Below are positions 26,414-35,251 of a DNA stretch of 64,000 bases, piece by piece (within the stretch, counting starts at the first letter, position 1; each line of letters begins with the position of its first letter). Source of the DNA: Limnohabitans sp. Rim28 (lineage in GTDB: Bacteria; Pseudomonadota; Gammaproteobacteria; Burkholderiales; Burkholderiaceae_C); contig NZ_ALKN02000009.1 of the NCBI RefSeq assembly GCF_000293865.2, positions 98,466-162,465 on the forward strand, given 5' to 3'. The position numbers and the translations under genes are program-made. Below the pieces are notes generated by a model. It did no database searches, was not told the DNA's origin, and was given only the letters and a program-made list of their open reading frames with translations.

Positions 26414-27418
26414 ATGGCATTCATCAAATTAAAACCCTCATTTTCTTGGGTCACATCTTTGGCGGTTTCAGTGGGCATGGCTGGCGCATTGCTGTCATCG
26501 CCAGCCGCCTTGGCACAGGCTTTTCCCAATAAACCCCTGCGACTGATTTGCCCCTTCCCCCCTGGCGGTGCTGTGGATATCGCTTCGCGGGCCATTGCGC
26601 AAGAACTGTCCAAAAATTTAGGCCAGCCTGTGACCGTCGAAAACAGGCCTGGTGCAGGCGGGAACATTGGTGGCGCCGAAGCGGCCCGAGCCAACCCTGA
26701 CGGTTACACCATTTTCATGACCACCAGTGGCATCCAAGCCATCAACCCGGTGCTGTACGCCAAGATGCCCTTCGACCCCAGCAAAGACTTGGTCCCCGTC
26801 TCTGCTTTGGTTTCTTTGAACAATGTCTTGGTTTTACACCCTTCCATCAAAGCGAACTCGGTGCCTGAAGTCATCGCGATGGCCAGATCGCAGCCCGGAA
26901 CCATGAATTACGCTTCCAGCGGAAGCGGCACCAGCATTCACATGTCAGGTGAAATGTTCAAATCTCTGACTGGCGTCAACATCACGCACATCCCTTACAA
27001 AGGCAGCGCCCCCGCCATGACCGACCTTCTGGGTGGGCAAGTCATGATGATGTTTGACAACATCCCGTCTGCCATTCCTCACATCAAATCAGGCAAGCTC
27101 AAGGCACTCGCCACAACGGGGGCCAAGCGTGATCCCTTGCTGCCCGAATTGCCAACCTTGGCAGAAGCCGGCATATCGGGCTATGAGTCTGGCGTGTGGT
27201 TTGGTTTGGCTGTGCCCGCCAACACACCTCGCGACGTGATCATGAAACTGAACGCTGAAGCCATCAAAGGCACAAGATCACCCGAATTCGTGAAGCGAAT
27301 GACCGAGCTGGGTTACAACATCATGGGCACAAGCCCTGAGGTCATGTCCGACATGAGCAGGGCCGAAGTGCAACGTTGGGGTCCGATTGTCAGAGCCTCT
27401 GGTGCCAAGGCAGACTGA
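26414..27418 (+). CDS. Bug/TctC-family periplasmic solute-binding protein (Bug 5)
   Basis: 334 residues. Sec signal with core WVTSLAVSVGMAGALLSS, ending in ALAQA. The canonical motifs are all present: CPFPPGGAVDIASR, ENRPGAGGNIGG, PDGYT, YASSGSGTSIHMSGEMF and HIPYKGSAPAMTDLLGGQV. An AGGAG site lies eight bases before the ATG. It appears to be a single-gene transcript, convergent with the phosphatase-like gene after 27 bases. Of the twelve Bugs here it is among the closest to the family consensus. Confidence 0.94.
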   Translation: MAFIKLKPSFSWVTSLAVSVGMAGALLSSPAALAQAFPNKPLRLICPFPPGGAVDIASRAIAQELSKNLGQPVTVENRPGAGGNIGGAEAARANPDGYTIFMTTSGIQAINPVLYAKMPFDPSKDLVPVSALVSLNNVLVLHPSIKANSVPEVIAMARSQPGTMNYASSGSGTSIHMSGEMFKSLTGVNITHIPYKGSAPAMTDLLGGQVMMMFDNIPSAIPHIKSGKLKALATTGAKRDPLLPELPTLAEAGISGYESGVWFGLAVPANTPRDVIMKLNAEAIKGTRSPEFVKRMTELGYNIMGTSPEVMSDMSRAEVQRWGPIVRASGAKAD

Positions 27419-27445
27419 ACCCTGCAATGTTGAAGGGGCAGGCAG

Positions 27446-28090
27446 TTATTGGTCTCCATAAAATTTTATTTTTCCCAGCAACCTGGGTTTTACACCGGGT
27501 TCGAAGACCGCTGCCTCCCCTTCCTCTAAGAAAATTCTGGCTTCAGAAAGTCCAAAGTCACTGCTGAGCACGCCTTGGGTAAAGGTGACACCGTGCCCAA
27601 CGTACACATTGTTTTTGCCCGATGGTGCTTTGTTGAAAAACCCCGTGGTCGGGATCGATCGCAAAGCTCTGTCTAAGTCTGGCTTGAACACACCAGGCCG
27701 AACCACCAACACGTCTGTCGATGTCCCTCTGCCAAAAGCCAGCTTGGCGGTTTCTTCACAACGACAAAAACTGCTGGTGTACACCTCGCCAATTGGAATA
27801 TGGAGTTCTTTGATCCGTTGGCCTATCCGCCGACTTTGCGCCCTGCCCTCATCGTTGAGCTGGCGCGAACCAGACGAACAGTCATAGGGCCGTTCCGTGG
27901 GCGGATTGAACTTGACAGGGTCCTTGCCAGGCGTGATGGCGTGCCTGAAAAAGATATTCAAACCGCCTTGCTGCAATCTCTCAATCAACTGTTGTTCTTG
28001 CGCTTGCGAAAAGCCCGTCGACAACAACAGGATCCATCCAAGAAATCCAGAAATTTTTCTTCTCGAGATACGCATTTTTAAAACGAACAT
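27446..28090 (-). CDS. Exported histidine-phosphatase-fold protein
   Basis: About 214 residues. N-terminal signal with core ISGFLGWILLLSTGFSQAQ. The phosphohistidine motif reads FFRHAITPG where active phosphatases have RHG. The second histidine sits in VYVGHGVTFTQG, and the arginine in SRQLNDEGRAQSRRIG and the stretch YTSSFCRCEETAKLAF match the rest of the fold. So the core His and Arg are retained but the glycine is lost. Periplasmic location. Substrate unknown. It follows the alpha/beta hydrolase gene by 12 bases and is probably co-transcribed with the vWA gene beyond it. An ATG at 28075 is an alternative start. Confidence 0.8.
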   Translation of the reverse strand: MFVLKMRISRRKISGFLGWILLLSTGFSQAQEQQLIERLQQGGLNIFFRHAITPGKDPVKFNPPTERPYDCSSGSRQLNDEGRAQSRRIGQRIKELHIPIGEVYTSSFCRCEETAKLAFGRGTSTDVLVVRPGVFKPDLDRALRSIPTTGFFNKAPSGKNNVYVGHGVTFTQGVLSSDFGLSEARIFLEEGEAAVFEPGVKPRLLGKIKFYGDQ

Positions 28091-28102
28091 CCAGAACGCG
28101 AT

Positions 28103-29008
28103 TTATTTTTCAAGCCAAGCCAAGATTTGATCGGTAACCGCCTGCGGCTGTTCTCGGTGCAGAAAATGGCCTGCATTGTTGATCAGTTGAAACTCGTATT
28201 CCGAAGTGAAGTACTGAGATTGATCCAGCATCAGCTCAGCACGCAGGTCCTCTGCACCGCACAGTGCAAGCGTGGGCACACCAATGGGACGCGCCATTTT
28301 GTTCCTTAAATCTGCGTGCTCAGGATTGGATTTTTCCTGGTCAAACATCGCACGGTAATAGCCCAAGGTGGCCGTTAAAACCCCGGGTTGAGACAACATG
28401 TGCTTGATGCTGCGAATGTGATCTTCGTCTTGGAATCCCTCAACTGTCCAGTAGGCCCACAGGTAATCAATGAAGGCCATGTCATTTTGCAATATCGCTT
28501 TTTCAGGCAAGTCTTTCAGTTGAAAAAACCACCAATGGAATGACCGATGAATGTGCTTGGCCTCCAGAATACTTTGCCCGACCTTTTCGGGATGAGGGAC
28601 AGCCATCAGAACAGCGCGCTTGAACAATTCTGGATACGCCGCCAAAAGGCCATAGCCAATGATTGCGCCCCAATCTTGTCCCACCAAATGACAGGTTTCG
28701 TGCCCGCAAAGCTTTTGCGTGAACTGCGCAAGCTCATGAACCAGTGTGGCCTTGTCATAAAAACCGTCCAATGGAACCTCTGTGGGGGGATAGCCCTTGA
28801 GGTAAGGCGCTATCACCCGATACCCCTGCCCACTCAGCGCTTCGATCTGGTGACGCCAAGTCAAAGCATGGTCAGGAAAACCATGCAACAGAATCACTGT
28901 GGGTCCGGTGCCTTGCTCAAGGTATGCAAACTTCAAGTGACCCACTTGAATGAATTGATTCTCGACATTTTTCATGTCAAACACCCGTACTGATCTCGCC
29001 TTGCTCAT
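28103..29008 (-). CDS. Alpha/beta hydrolase, epoxide hydrolase/dehalogenase type
   Basis: About 301 residues. Motifs: LLHGFPDHALTW (oxyanion hole), VGQDWGAIIG with aspartate nucleophile, AHWWFFQLKD-like cap with conserved tryptophans (seen as HWWFFQL), and the catalytic histidine in NAGHFLHREQP. It is related to, but clearly different from, the hydrolase at 22.8 kb. Its ATG overlaps the stop codon of the upstream vWA gene (ATGA, 29005-29008), which indicates translational coupling. That pairing of a soluble hydrolase with a membrane vWA protein is unexpected. Confidence 0.9.
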   Translation of the reverse strand: MSKARSVRVFDMKNVENQFIQVGHLKFAYLEQGTGPTVILLHGFPDHALTWRHQIEALSGQGYRVIAPYLKGYPPTEVPLDGFYDKATLVHELAQFTQKLCGHETCHLVGQDWGAIIGYGLLAAYPELFKRAVLMAVPHPEKVGQSILEAKHIHRSFHWWFFQLKDLPEKAILQNDMAFIDYLWAYWTVEGFQDEDHIRSIKHMLSQPGVLTATLGYYRAMFDQEKSNPEHADLRNKMARPIGVPTLALCGAEDLRAELMLDQSQYFTSEYEFQLINNAGHFLHREQPQAVTDQILAWLEK

Positions 29009-30114
29009 GGCTGAGCATGGCGAAAAGTTCGCATCGGACCAGGATCCCCCAGGCGAAACCAAAGGGCCGACAAAACAAGGGCCAGCATCACCATGAGCAA
29101 AGCAGCGCCAGAAAGCAGAGCCGTGATTTCTGTGTCTCTTTTTTCCAAGGTGAATTGGTTCGACAAGTGCTGATAAACTTTTTTCAGGTCGTCCGCAGAT
29201 CCTGCTTTGAAATATTCAGCCTCTGTGATCTTGGCGACTGCTTTGAGTGATTCTTCATCGACCTGGGTAAAAAACGAACTGCCCTCAAAGCCTGGGATGA
29301 AACCGTTAGGGGTTCCAAACCCCACGGTGTAAACACGAACACCCAAGTCGGCTGCTTTTTGAGCCGCCCACAAAGGGTCGGGACCTGACGTTCTGCGGCC
29401 GTCGGTCAACAAGACAATGGCACCCCCTTTGAAGGAACCTGGGGGCTCAGGCGCGCGCTCTTTTTCGGGCGGCTTGGCATCCAAGCTGCGCCCCCCATTG
29501 TTCAGGCCACCCCCAGCGGCACCACCGAAGCCCGCGGGGCTGGGAGGAAAGAGCAGCTTTTCCAAATCAAGCTTGGCCTCAGGCCGCAGCGTGGCCAAAG
29601 CCATCAACAAACCACTGCCCGTCGCGGTGCCTCTTTGCAATTGAAAACGGTCAATGGCTTCGACCAATTCATCCCGCTGCGGGGTCACGTGCTGCACAAC
29701 TTGCGCGTTGGCGGCAAAGGACACGATGCCCACTCGGATGTTGGGGGGCAAATCTTGCAAAAAATCTTTGGCCGCTTTTTGCGCCGCTTTGATGCGACTG
29801 GGATCCACATCTTCGGCAAGCATGCTGCGAGAGACATCCATGGCCATGACCAGGGTCATGTAATCGGCTGGCAAGGTGACCCGCGCCACGGGCCTGGCAG
29901 AGGCAAACAACAACAGCCCCATGGCCACGAACAAGATCGCTGGCGGAACATGGCGTCGCCATGCAGAAGGGGTCTCGATGTTTTGCACAATCCATGAGAC
30001 CGCTGAAAAAGAAACCACCTGTTGACGTTTGCGCCTCAACAGCCAAACATACACGCCTGCCAGCAGGGGCAGCAGCACAAAAGACCAAAGCATCAAGGGC
30101 TGTAGGAATTGCAT
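29005..30114 (-). CDS. Membrane-anchored von Willebrand A protein (BatA-like)
   Basis: 369 residues. Two N-terminal membrane helices (about residues 8-26 and 57-73), a vWA domain with an intact metal site starting DVSRS at residues 93-97 and continuing with TDGRRTSG, and a C-terminal helix near 335-355. Topology puts the vWA domain in the periplasm or at the membrane surface, as in BatA/BatB. A glycine- and proline-rich insertion at about 205-235 (PSPAGFGGAAGGG region) is unusual. It is divergent from the protease/MoxR genes with only 62 bases between, so the two units probably share control. A second vWA gene lies at 33046. Confidence 0.88.
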   Translation of the reverse strand: MQFLQPLMLWSFVLLPLLAGVYVWLLRRKRQQVVSFSAVSWIVQNIETPSAWRRHVPPAILFVAMGLLLFASARPVARVTLPADYMTLVMAMDVSRSMLAEDVDPSRIKAAQKAAKDFLQDLPPNIRVGIVSFAANAQVVQHVTPQRDELVEAIDRFQLQRGTATGSGLLMALATLRPEAKLDLEKLLFPPSPAGFGGAAGGGLNNGGRSLDAKPPEKERAPEPPGSFKGGAIVLLTDGRRTSGPDPLWAAQKAADLGVRVYTVGFGTPNGFIPGFEGSSFFTQVDEESLKAVAKITEAEYFKAGSADDLKKVYQHLSNQFTLEKRDTEITALLSGAALLMVMLALVLSALWFRLGDPGPMRTFRHAQP

Positions 30115-30176
30115 CTTTATCAGGGTTTAAGCCAGTTTCGCCAATTTACCATTGACGCTTATGCTGTGGGTCATTT

Positions 30177-31115
30177 ATGAAACGAGATGCCGTTTTCAGC
30201 AAAAGTCACCGTCCAAGGGGCACGGGTGCACTTGCGTCTGAGTTGAATCCTCAAATACCTGACGCATCTTTGTCCACATCTACCTCGAAAACACCCAAAA
30301 ACCGATACCTTGATTTAAAGAAAATCAAAACTCGATCAGATTTATTGGCCGTTTTTTTGTTCGGCGTCCTCGTCAGCTTGTTGTGTGTGGGGGTTTTCTC
30401 CAACGCATTTGAAAAACAACAAACCCTCACGCAAAAAGACATTGATGCAGCAGTTTTGCACACGCTTCAATCCAAAGAATTGCCTTCCCCAAGCAGCAAA
30501 GCAGCCGCTGCGGTCCAAGGCGCAGTGGTCCGTGTTCTGGCTTTTGCCGCAGATCCTAAAAACAAAAATACCGACATTGAGAGCGGCGTAGGCACCGGAG
30601 TCGTCATCAAGGACGATGGCACGATACTGACCAATTTTCATGTGGTGGCCGGCGCTAAAAAACTGCGCGTCACTTTTTTCGATGGCACAGAAACCGATGC
30701 GTTTGTGGTCAGTGTCCAGGCCGACAAAGATTTGGCCGTTTTGAAGCCTCAAAAAATTCCGGACGATTTGGAGGCGGCCATTTTGGGCTCCAGCCAACAA
30801 CTGGTGCCGGGCGATCTGGTGGTGGCCGTCGGCTTTCCTTATGGAATTGGCCCGTCGGTGTCATCGGGTGTGGTGTCCGGCTTGAATCGACACTTCAAAT
30901 CACCCGACGGTCAACAAATGCTCACAGGCTTGATCCAATTTGACGCAGCAGCCAATCCCGGCAACTCAGGCGGGCCCTTGGTCAACACCTCAGGCGAAGT
31001 GGTTGGCATTGTCACGGCCATCTTGAACCCCACTTCAGCGCGTACTTTCATCGGCATTGGCTTTGCCACCACCATTGAAAGTGCCGGCAGCGCTGTGGGT
31101 CTGCCACCTTTTTAA
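30177..31115 (+). CDS. Membrane-anchored trypsin-like (S1C) serine protease without PDZ domain
   Basis: 312 residues. A basic, low-complexity cytoplasmic head of ~55 residues is followed by one membrane helix (56-77) and a chymotrypsin-fold domain. The catalytic triad is complete: His155 (LTNFHVVAGA), Asp185 (ADKDLAVLK) and Ser264 (NPGNSGGPLV). This matches HtrA/DegS-type proteases, but the chain ends right after the protease fold and lacks the PDZ domain that normally controls them. It is the first gene of the plus-strand MoxR unit, 17 bases before MoxR, so it is likely a functional part of that system. Confidence 0.88.
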   Translation: MKRDAVFSKSHRPRGTGALASELNPQIPDASLSTSTSKTPKNRYLDLKKIKTRSDLLAVFLFGVLVSLLCVGVFSNAFEKQQTLTQKDIDAAVLHTLQSKELPSPSSKAAAAVQGAVVRVLAFAADPKNKNTDIESGVGTGVVIKDDGTILTNFHVVAGAKKLRVTFFDGTETDAFVVSVQADKDLAVLKPQKIPDDLEAAILGSSQQLVPGDLVVAVGFPYGIGPSVSSGVVSGLNRHFKSPDGQQMLTGLIQFDAAANPGNSGGPLVNTSGEVVGIVTAILNPTSARTFIGIGFATTIESAGSAVGLPPF

Positions 31116-31132
31116 AATTCAAAGGAACACAT

Positions 31133-32170
31133 ATGGCGAATGCAACTGAGGCTTGGCGCGGTGCCCATCGGTCCACGCACAACACCGAACCCGAAAAAGC
31201 TGCAGCCCTGATGCAGCGTTTGTTGTACGAAGTCAAAAGGGTGGTGGTCGGACAAGACGTGTTTTTAGAGCGCGTCCTGATTGCTTTGCTGGCACAGGGG
31301 CATCTGCTCATTGAAGGTGTTCCCGGCCTCGCCAAAACACTGACCGTCAACACATTGGCGAAATCGCTCAACGGCAGTTTCAGTCGCATCCAATTCACGC
31401 CGGATTTGCTGCCCGCTGATTTGATTGGCACACGCATCTTCAACCAACAGACCAGTGAATTCAGCACCGTGCTGGGTCCCGTCTTTGCCAATCTTTTGCT
31501 GGCCGATGAAATCAACCGAGCGCCCGCCAAAGTTCAAAGCGCTTTGCTTGAAGTGATGCAAGAGCGTCAAGTCACCATCGCAGGACAAACGCACCGTGTT
31601 CCTTCGCCTTTTTTGGTCATGGCGACACAAAATCCGATCGAGACAGAAGGAACCTATCCACTGCCTGAAGCCCAGGTTGACCGCTTCATGATGAAGGTTC
31701 TGATTGACTATCCAACCGAGGACGAAGAATTCGTCATCGTTCAAAGGGTCATCGCCGGAGGCGCTCAAGCAACGGGCGTTGTGAGCCTTGAGGAACTCCA
31801 ATCGCTGCAAGTACAGTGCCGGCACTGCTACGTGGACCCCAGCTTGGTTCACTATGCGGTCAAACTGGTATCAGCGACCCGTTTCCCGGAAAAATATGGC
31901 CTGGCATCCATCCAGGGATGGATCAGCTTCGGCGCCAGCCCCCGAGCCAGCATTGGCCTCATCGAAGGTGCACGCGCATTGGCATTGCTTCGCGGACGTG
32001 ATTACGCTTTGCCCCAAGATGTGGCCGATTTGGTTCCCGATGTCCTGAGGCATCGCTTGGTGTTGTCCTATGCCGCATTGGCCGAAGGCAAAAATGCAGA
32101 CACGTTGATCCAAGAGGTGATGCGTGCTGTGCCGATGCCTGACCAGCCGCTGGAAGCGCATGTCCGCTGA
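31133..32170 (+). CDS. MoxR-family AAA+ ATPase
   Basis: 345 residues. Walker A GVPGLAKT at residues 62-69, Walker B LLADEINRAP with Asp125/Glu126, sensor region VMATQNPIETEGTYPLPEAQ, and the C-terminal lid helices. MoxR ATPases work as chaperones with vWA-domain partners to insert metals or remodel complexes. An AAAGGA site precedes the ATG. The gene overlaps the start of the DUF58 gene by 11 bases. The cytoplasmic ATPase would act on the cytoplasmic DUF58 protein and, through membrane segments, on the two vWA proteins. Confidence 0.95.
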   Translation: MANATEAWRGAHRSTHNTEPEKAAALMQRLLYEVKRVVVGQDVFLERVLIALLAQGHLLIEGVPGLAKTLTVNTLAKSLNGSFSRIQFTPDLLPADLIGTRIFNQQTSEFSTVLGPVFANLLLADEINRAPAKVQSALLEVMQERQVTIAGQTHRVPSPFLVMATQNPIETEGTYPLPEAQVDRFMMKVLIDYPTEDEEFVIVQRVIAGGAQATGVVSLEELQSLQVQCRHCYVDPSLVHYAVKLVSATRFPEKYGLASIQGWISFGASPRASIGLIEGARALALLRGRDYALPQDVADLVPDVLRHRLVLSYAALAEGKNADTLIQEVMRAVPMPDQPLEAHVR

Positions 32171-33053
32171 GGCCTTGCTCCAACATTTGGAGTGGACAGT
32201 CATCCGACGTCTGGACGGCTTGCTCCAAGGCGATCACAGAACACTGTTCAGAGGATCGGGTTTGGAATTGGCAGACCTGCGCGAATACCAAGCCCAAGAC
32301 GATGTGAGACACATCGACTGGAATGTGACGGCTCGGATGCAAACACCTTTTGTGCGAGAGCATCAAGAAGACCGGGAAATCCATGCCTGGTTTTTATTGG
32401 ACTTGAGCGGCTCCATGGACTTTGGCAGCACCGATGTGAGCAAGCGTGATGTGATGCTGCGCTTCGTGGGCGTGATGGCCAAACTGCTCATGAAGCGCGG
32501 AAATCGAATCGGTGCCTTAGTCTTGAACCCTGCGGAGCCTGAAGGCTACAAGTACATTCCTGCACGCATGCACAGACGGCACCTGTTGCACTTGCTGCAT
32601 GTCTTAGAGACATCACCCGTCACCCAGCAATCCCATCAAACCCGATTGACCGATTGGCTGAGAAAAGCCAATGGCTTGTTGAAACGCAGGTCCAGCGTGT
32701 TTGTGGTGTCTGACTTCATGGGTGCTTTTGACTGGGCCACAGAACTGAGCGCACTGAGCCAACGACACGACACGGTTGCGGTGCGTTTGGCTGACCCCGC
32801 AGAAATCAGCCTGCCCAACGCAGGCCTGGTGTTGCTGCAAGATTCAGAAACCTCGGAGCAATTGCTGCTGGACACCGCCAACCCAAAATTCAGGGCCCGG
32901 TATGCCCAAACGGTTGAAAAGAGAGAGCAGCAGCTGGCTGACGCGTTTGCACACGCAGGCGTTGATGCCTTGGAACTGTCAACAGATGAAGATTTGGCAA
33001 GTGCGTTGATTCGTTTCTCTGAATTGAGAAAACGGAGAGTTTGGCGTGCCTGA
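32160..33053 (+). CDS. DUF58 protein with vWA-like domain, MoxR partner
   Basis: 297 residues. DUF58 signature RGSGLELADLREYQAQDDVRHIDW, followed by TARMQTPFVREH and a vWA-like core whose metal motif reads DLSGSMDFG; the second block is VVSDFMGAFDW. Proteins of this family are almost always encoded next to MoxR and are thought to be its direct partner. The ATG at 32160 lies inside the MoxR gene and the stop overlaps the next gene, so the three are translationally coupled. It lacks the N-terminal membrane helices of long DUF58 proteins and is probably soluble. Confidence 0.92.
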   Translation: MSAEALLQHLEWTVIRRLDGLLQGDHRTLFRGSGLELADLREYQAQDDVRHIDWNVTARMQTPFVREHQEDREIHAWFLLDLSGSMDFGSTDVSKRDVMLRFVGVMAKLLMKRGNRIGALVLNPAEPEGYKYIPARMHRRHLLHLLHVLETSPVTQQSHQTRLTDWLRKANGLLKRRSSVFVVSDFMGAFDWATELSALSQRHDTVAVRLADPAEISLPNAGLVLLQDSETSEQLLLDTANPKFRARYAQTVEKREQQLADAFAHAGVDALELSTDEDLASALIRFSELRKRRVWRA

Positions 33054-34047
33054 TTTCAACTCCATCTATTTTTTGTGGCCCATGCTGCTGTGGGCATGTG
33101 CGCTGGTTCCTGCCCTTGCGCTTGTTTACGCGCTGAAGACCCGCAAGAGACCTCCCGTCGTTCTTGGCTTGGGGTTATTGCTGCTGTGCATCGCATTGGC
33201 AAGGCCACAAACGGTGTTGATGACCCCCGTGCGTGATGCCGTGGTGATGCTGGTGCTGGACACATCTGGCAGCATGCGCGCCAAAGATCTGCAACCATCA
33301 CGCATTGAAGTGGCGCAAAAAGCTGCCCAACAATTCATTGAAGACAAGCCCCGCAGATTGCGCGTCGGTTTGGTGACCGTGGCGGGCACTGCGGCCCTGG
33401 CACAAGCCCCAACCGAAGATCGTGATGTTTTGTTGAAAGCGATCGATTACCTGCCCCTGCAATATGGCTCTGCCTTGGGTACCGGGATCTTGGTGTCGCT
33501 TGAGGCTTTGCTGCCTGGTGCCGGCATTGATGCGCAAAAGATCATCAACGAATCTGCTGAGGCAGGTGGCGCCAAAAACCAAGCCAACTCAGGCCAATCC
33601 TTGGACGATAGAAAAACAGCCCCCAACACGGCCAACCCATCGACAGGCCAAGGGCGACAAATGGCCATCGTTTTGATGAGCGATGGACAAAGCAACATGG
33701 GGCCAGAGCTGAAGCAAATGGCCGATTTGGCCGCCACGCACCAAGTCAAAATTTACACCGTTGGCATCGGCACCACAGAAGGCGATGTGGTTCAAATGCA
33801 GGGCCGCAGCATGCGCGTCAAGTTAGAGGATGAGGCACTCCAAAAAGTTTCCGCCATCACACAAGGCGAATATTTCAAAGCCGACAGTGCCCAAGCCTTG
33901 AAGCGCATTTACAACCAGTTAGGCCATCGGCTTCGGTTTGAAAAACGCGCCATGAGCGAGGTCACCGCCTATGTGTCAATTTTGGGTCTGCTGCTTGTCT
34001 TGGCCAGCGTAGCGCGAAGCTTTGTCAGGATGGGGAAAATCATTTGA
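33046..34047 (+). CDS. Membrane-anchored von Willebrand A protein (BatB-like)
   Basis: 333 residues from a GTG start that overlaps the DUF58 stop by eight bases. N-terminal membrane helices (about 8-30 and 38-52), a vWA domain with metal motif DTSGS at residues 72-76 and MSDGQSNMG later, and a C-terminal helix near 310-328. Like the divergent vWA gene it has a polar low-complexity insertion (about 168-200, rich in Asn, Ala, Gly). It closes the operon and is followed at once by a strong hairpin. The two vWA proteins could form a pair at the membrane. Confidence 0.9.
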   Translation: MPDFNSIYFLWPMLLWACALVPALALVYALKTRKRPPVVLGLGLLLLCIALARPQTVLMTPVRDAVVMLVLDTSGSMRAKDLQPSRIEVAQKAAQQFIEDKPRRLRVGLVTVAGTAALAQAPTEDRDVLLKAIDYLPLQYGSALGTGILVSLEALLPGAGIDAQKIINESAEAGGAKNQANSGQSLDDRKTAPNTANPSTGQGRQMAIVLMSDGQSNMGPELKQMADLAATHQVKIYTVGIGTTEGDVVQMQGRSMRVKLEDEALQKVSAITQGEYFKADSAQALKRIYNQLGHRLRFEKRAMSEVTAYVSILGLLLVLASVARSFVRMGKII

Positions 34048-34068
34048 GGCGGTTGTCAGCAACCGCCT
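34047..34068 (+). terminator. Stem-loop directly after the MoxR operon
   Basis: AGGCGGTTG and CAACCGCCT form a perfect nine-pair stem with a TCAG loop, starting on the last base of the vWA stop codon. The T tract that follows is weak (TTATGG), so it is a probable but not textbook intrinsic terminator for the protease/MoxR/DUF58/vWA transcript. Confidence 0.6.
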
Positions 34069-34243
34069 TATGGCGAACTCTTCATGCCGCTCTCCAAGAC
34101 CTGCCCTGAATCGCCCCGGATTTTGCAGAGGCTCCACACCCTTGAGGTGGATCAGACGCAACGCTTGCGGCTCATGCATAGAGTTAACACCAATATCAAA
34201 TTCAAACAGGCAGCTTACAGTTAATCCATCAAGAAGGAATTTT

Positions 34244-35248
34244 ATGATAATCGTCAAAATATTTAGAGATTCCCCCAAAATCAACTTAGCGGTTATTTCA
34301 TTAGCCCTTGCATTATTTTCCCCGTTTATTGCCAATGCTCAAAATGCCACAAATTATCCACAAAAACCAATAAAAATTTTAGTCGGATTTTCACCGGGTG
34401 GCGTGCCAGATATCATTGGCCGAGTTTTAGCACCCAAATTCACCGAAACTTGGAAGCAACCCGTCGTCGTCGAAAACAGGGTTGGTGCAGGTAGCAATAT
34501 CGCGGCTCAAGCGCTGGCCAGCTCCGCAGCTGATGGCTATACTTTATTATCGGTTTCTTCTGCGCATGCGATTTCGCCTGCGATTTACCAGAAGTTACCC
34601 TACGATGCTTCAAAAGATTTTGCAGGCATCACACTCACAGCCACAGGGCCGGCCTTGGTCATCGTCTCGCCGGAGTTGAATGTCAATAATATGCGCGAGT
34701 TGATCGCTCTGGCCAAAAGCAAGCCAGGCCAATTCAATTATTCTTCTGCGGGCGTGGGCAGTGGCTCACAATTTGCGGCTGAATTGCTGAAATCACAAGC
34801 TGGCATTCAATTGACCCATATTCCATTCAAAGGTATACCCGAAGCGCTGACGGATACCATGGCCGGACGAACACATATTTTCATATCACCGTACGCCAGC
34901 GCCATTAATTTAGTCAGGGAAGGCAAAGCAAAAGCCATTGCCGTGACAAGCACAAGTCGTATGCCGGATTTGCCGAATATGCCGACCGTTGCAGAGTCGG
35001 GGCTTCCTGGTTACAAGTGGATATTTTGGTATGGACTGATGGCCCCTGCCAACACACCCAAAGATATCATTCAAAAAGTCCAAGCGGAAGTTGTCTCTGC
35101 ACTGAAACAACCGTTGGTAACTCAGCGCTTTAGCAGCTTAGGGATTGAGCCCATCACCAATTCACCCGAAGCTTTTGATCAACTGGTGAGAGATGAAATC
35201 CAATTGTTCAAGAAATTAGCAAGCGATGCGGGCATCAAGGCAGATTGA
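34244..35248 (+). CDS. Bug/TctC-family periplasmic solute-binding protein (Bug 6)
   Basis: 334 residues. Signal core INLAVISLALALFSPFIANAQ. Motifs VGFSPGGVPDIIGR, ENRVGAGSNIAA, ADGYT, YSSAGVGSGSQFAAELL and HIPFKGIPEALTDTMAG. The ATG at 34244 is set by AAGGA just upstream; an open frame reaches back to 34022 but has no such site and overlaps the terminator. The gene is clearly richer in A and T than most of the window (for example runs like AAAAATTTTAG near 34375), as is the next gene, which suggests the pair came in together. The hydrolase gene follows three bases later. Confidence 0.93.
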   Translation: MIIVKIFRDSPKINLAVISLALALFSPFIANAQNATNYPQKPIKILVGFSPGGVPDIIGRVLAPKFTETWKQPVVVENRVGAGSNIAAQALASSAADGYTLLSVSSAHAISPAIYQKLPYDASKDFAGITLTATGPALVIVSPELNVNNMRELIALAKSKPGQFNYSSAGVGSGSQFAAELLKSQAGIQLTHIPFKGIPEALTDTMAGRTHIFISPYASAINLVREGKAKAIAVTSTSRMPDLPNMPTVAESGLPGYKWIFWYGLMAPANTPKDIIQKVQAEVVSALKQPLVTQRFSSLGIEPITNSPEAFDQLVRDEIQLFKKLASDAGIKAD

Positions 35249-35251
35249 ACC

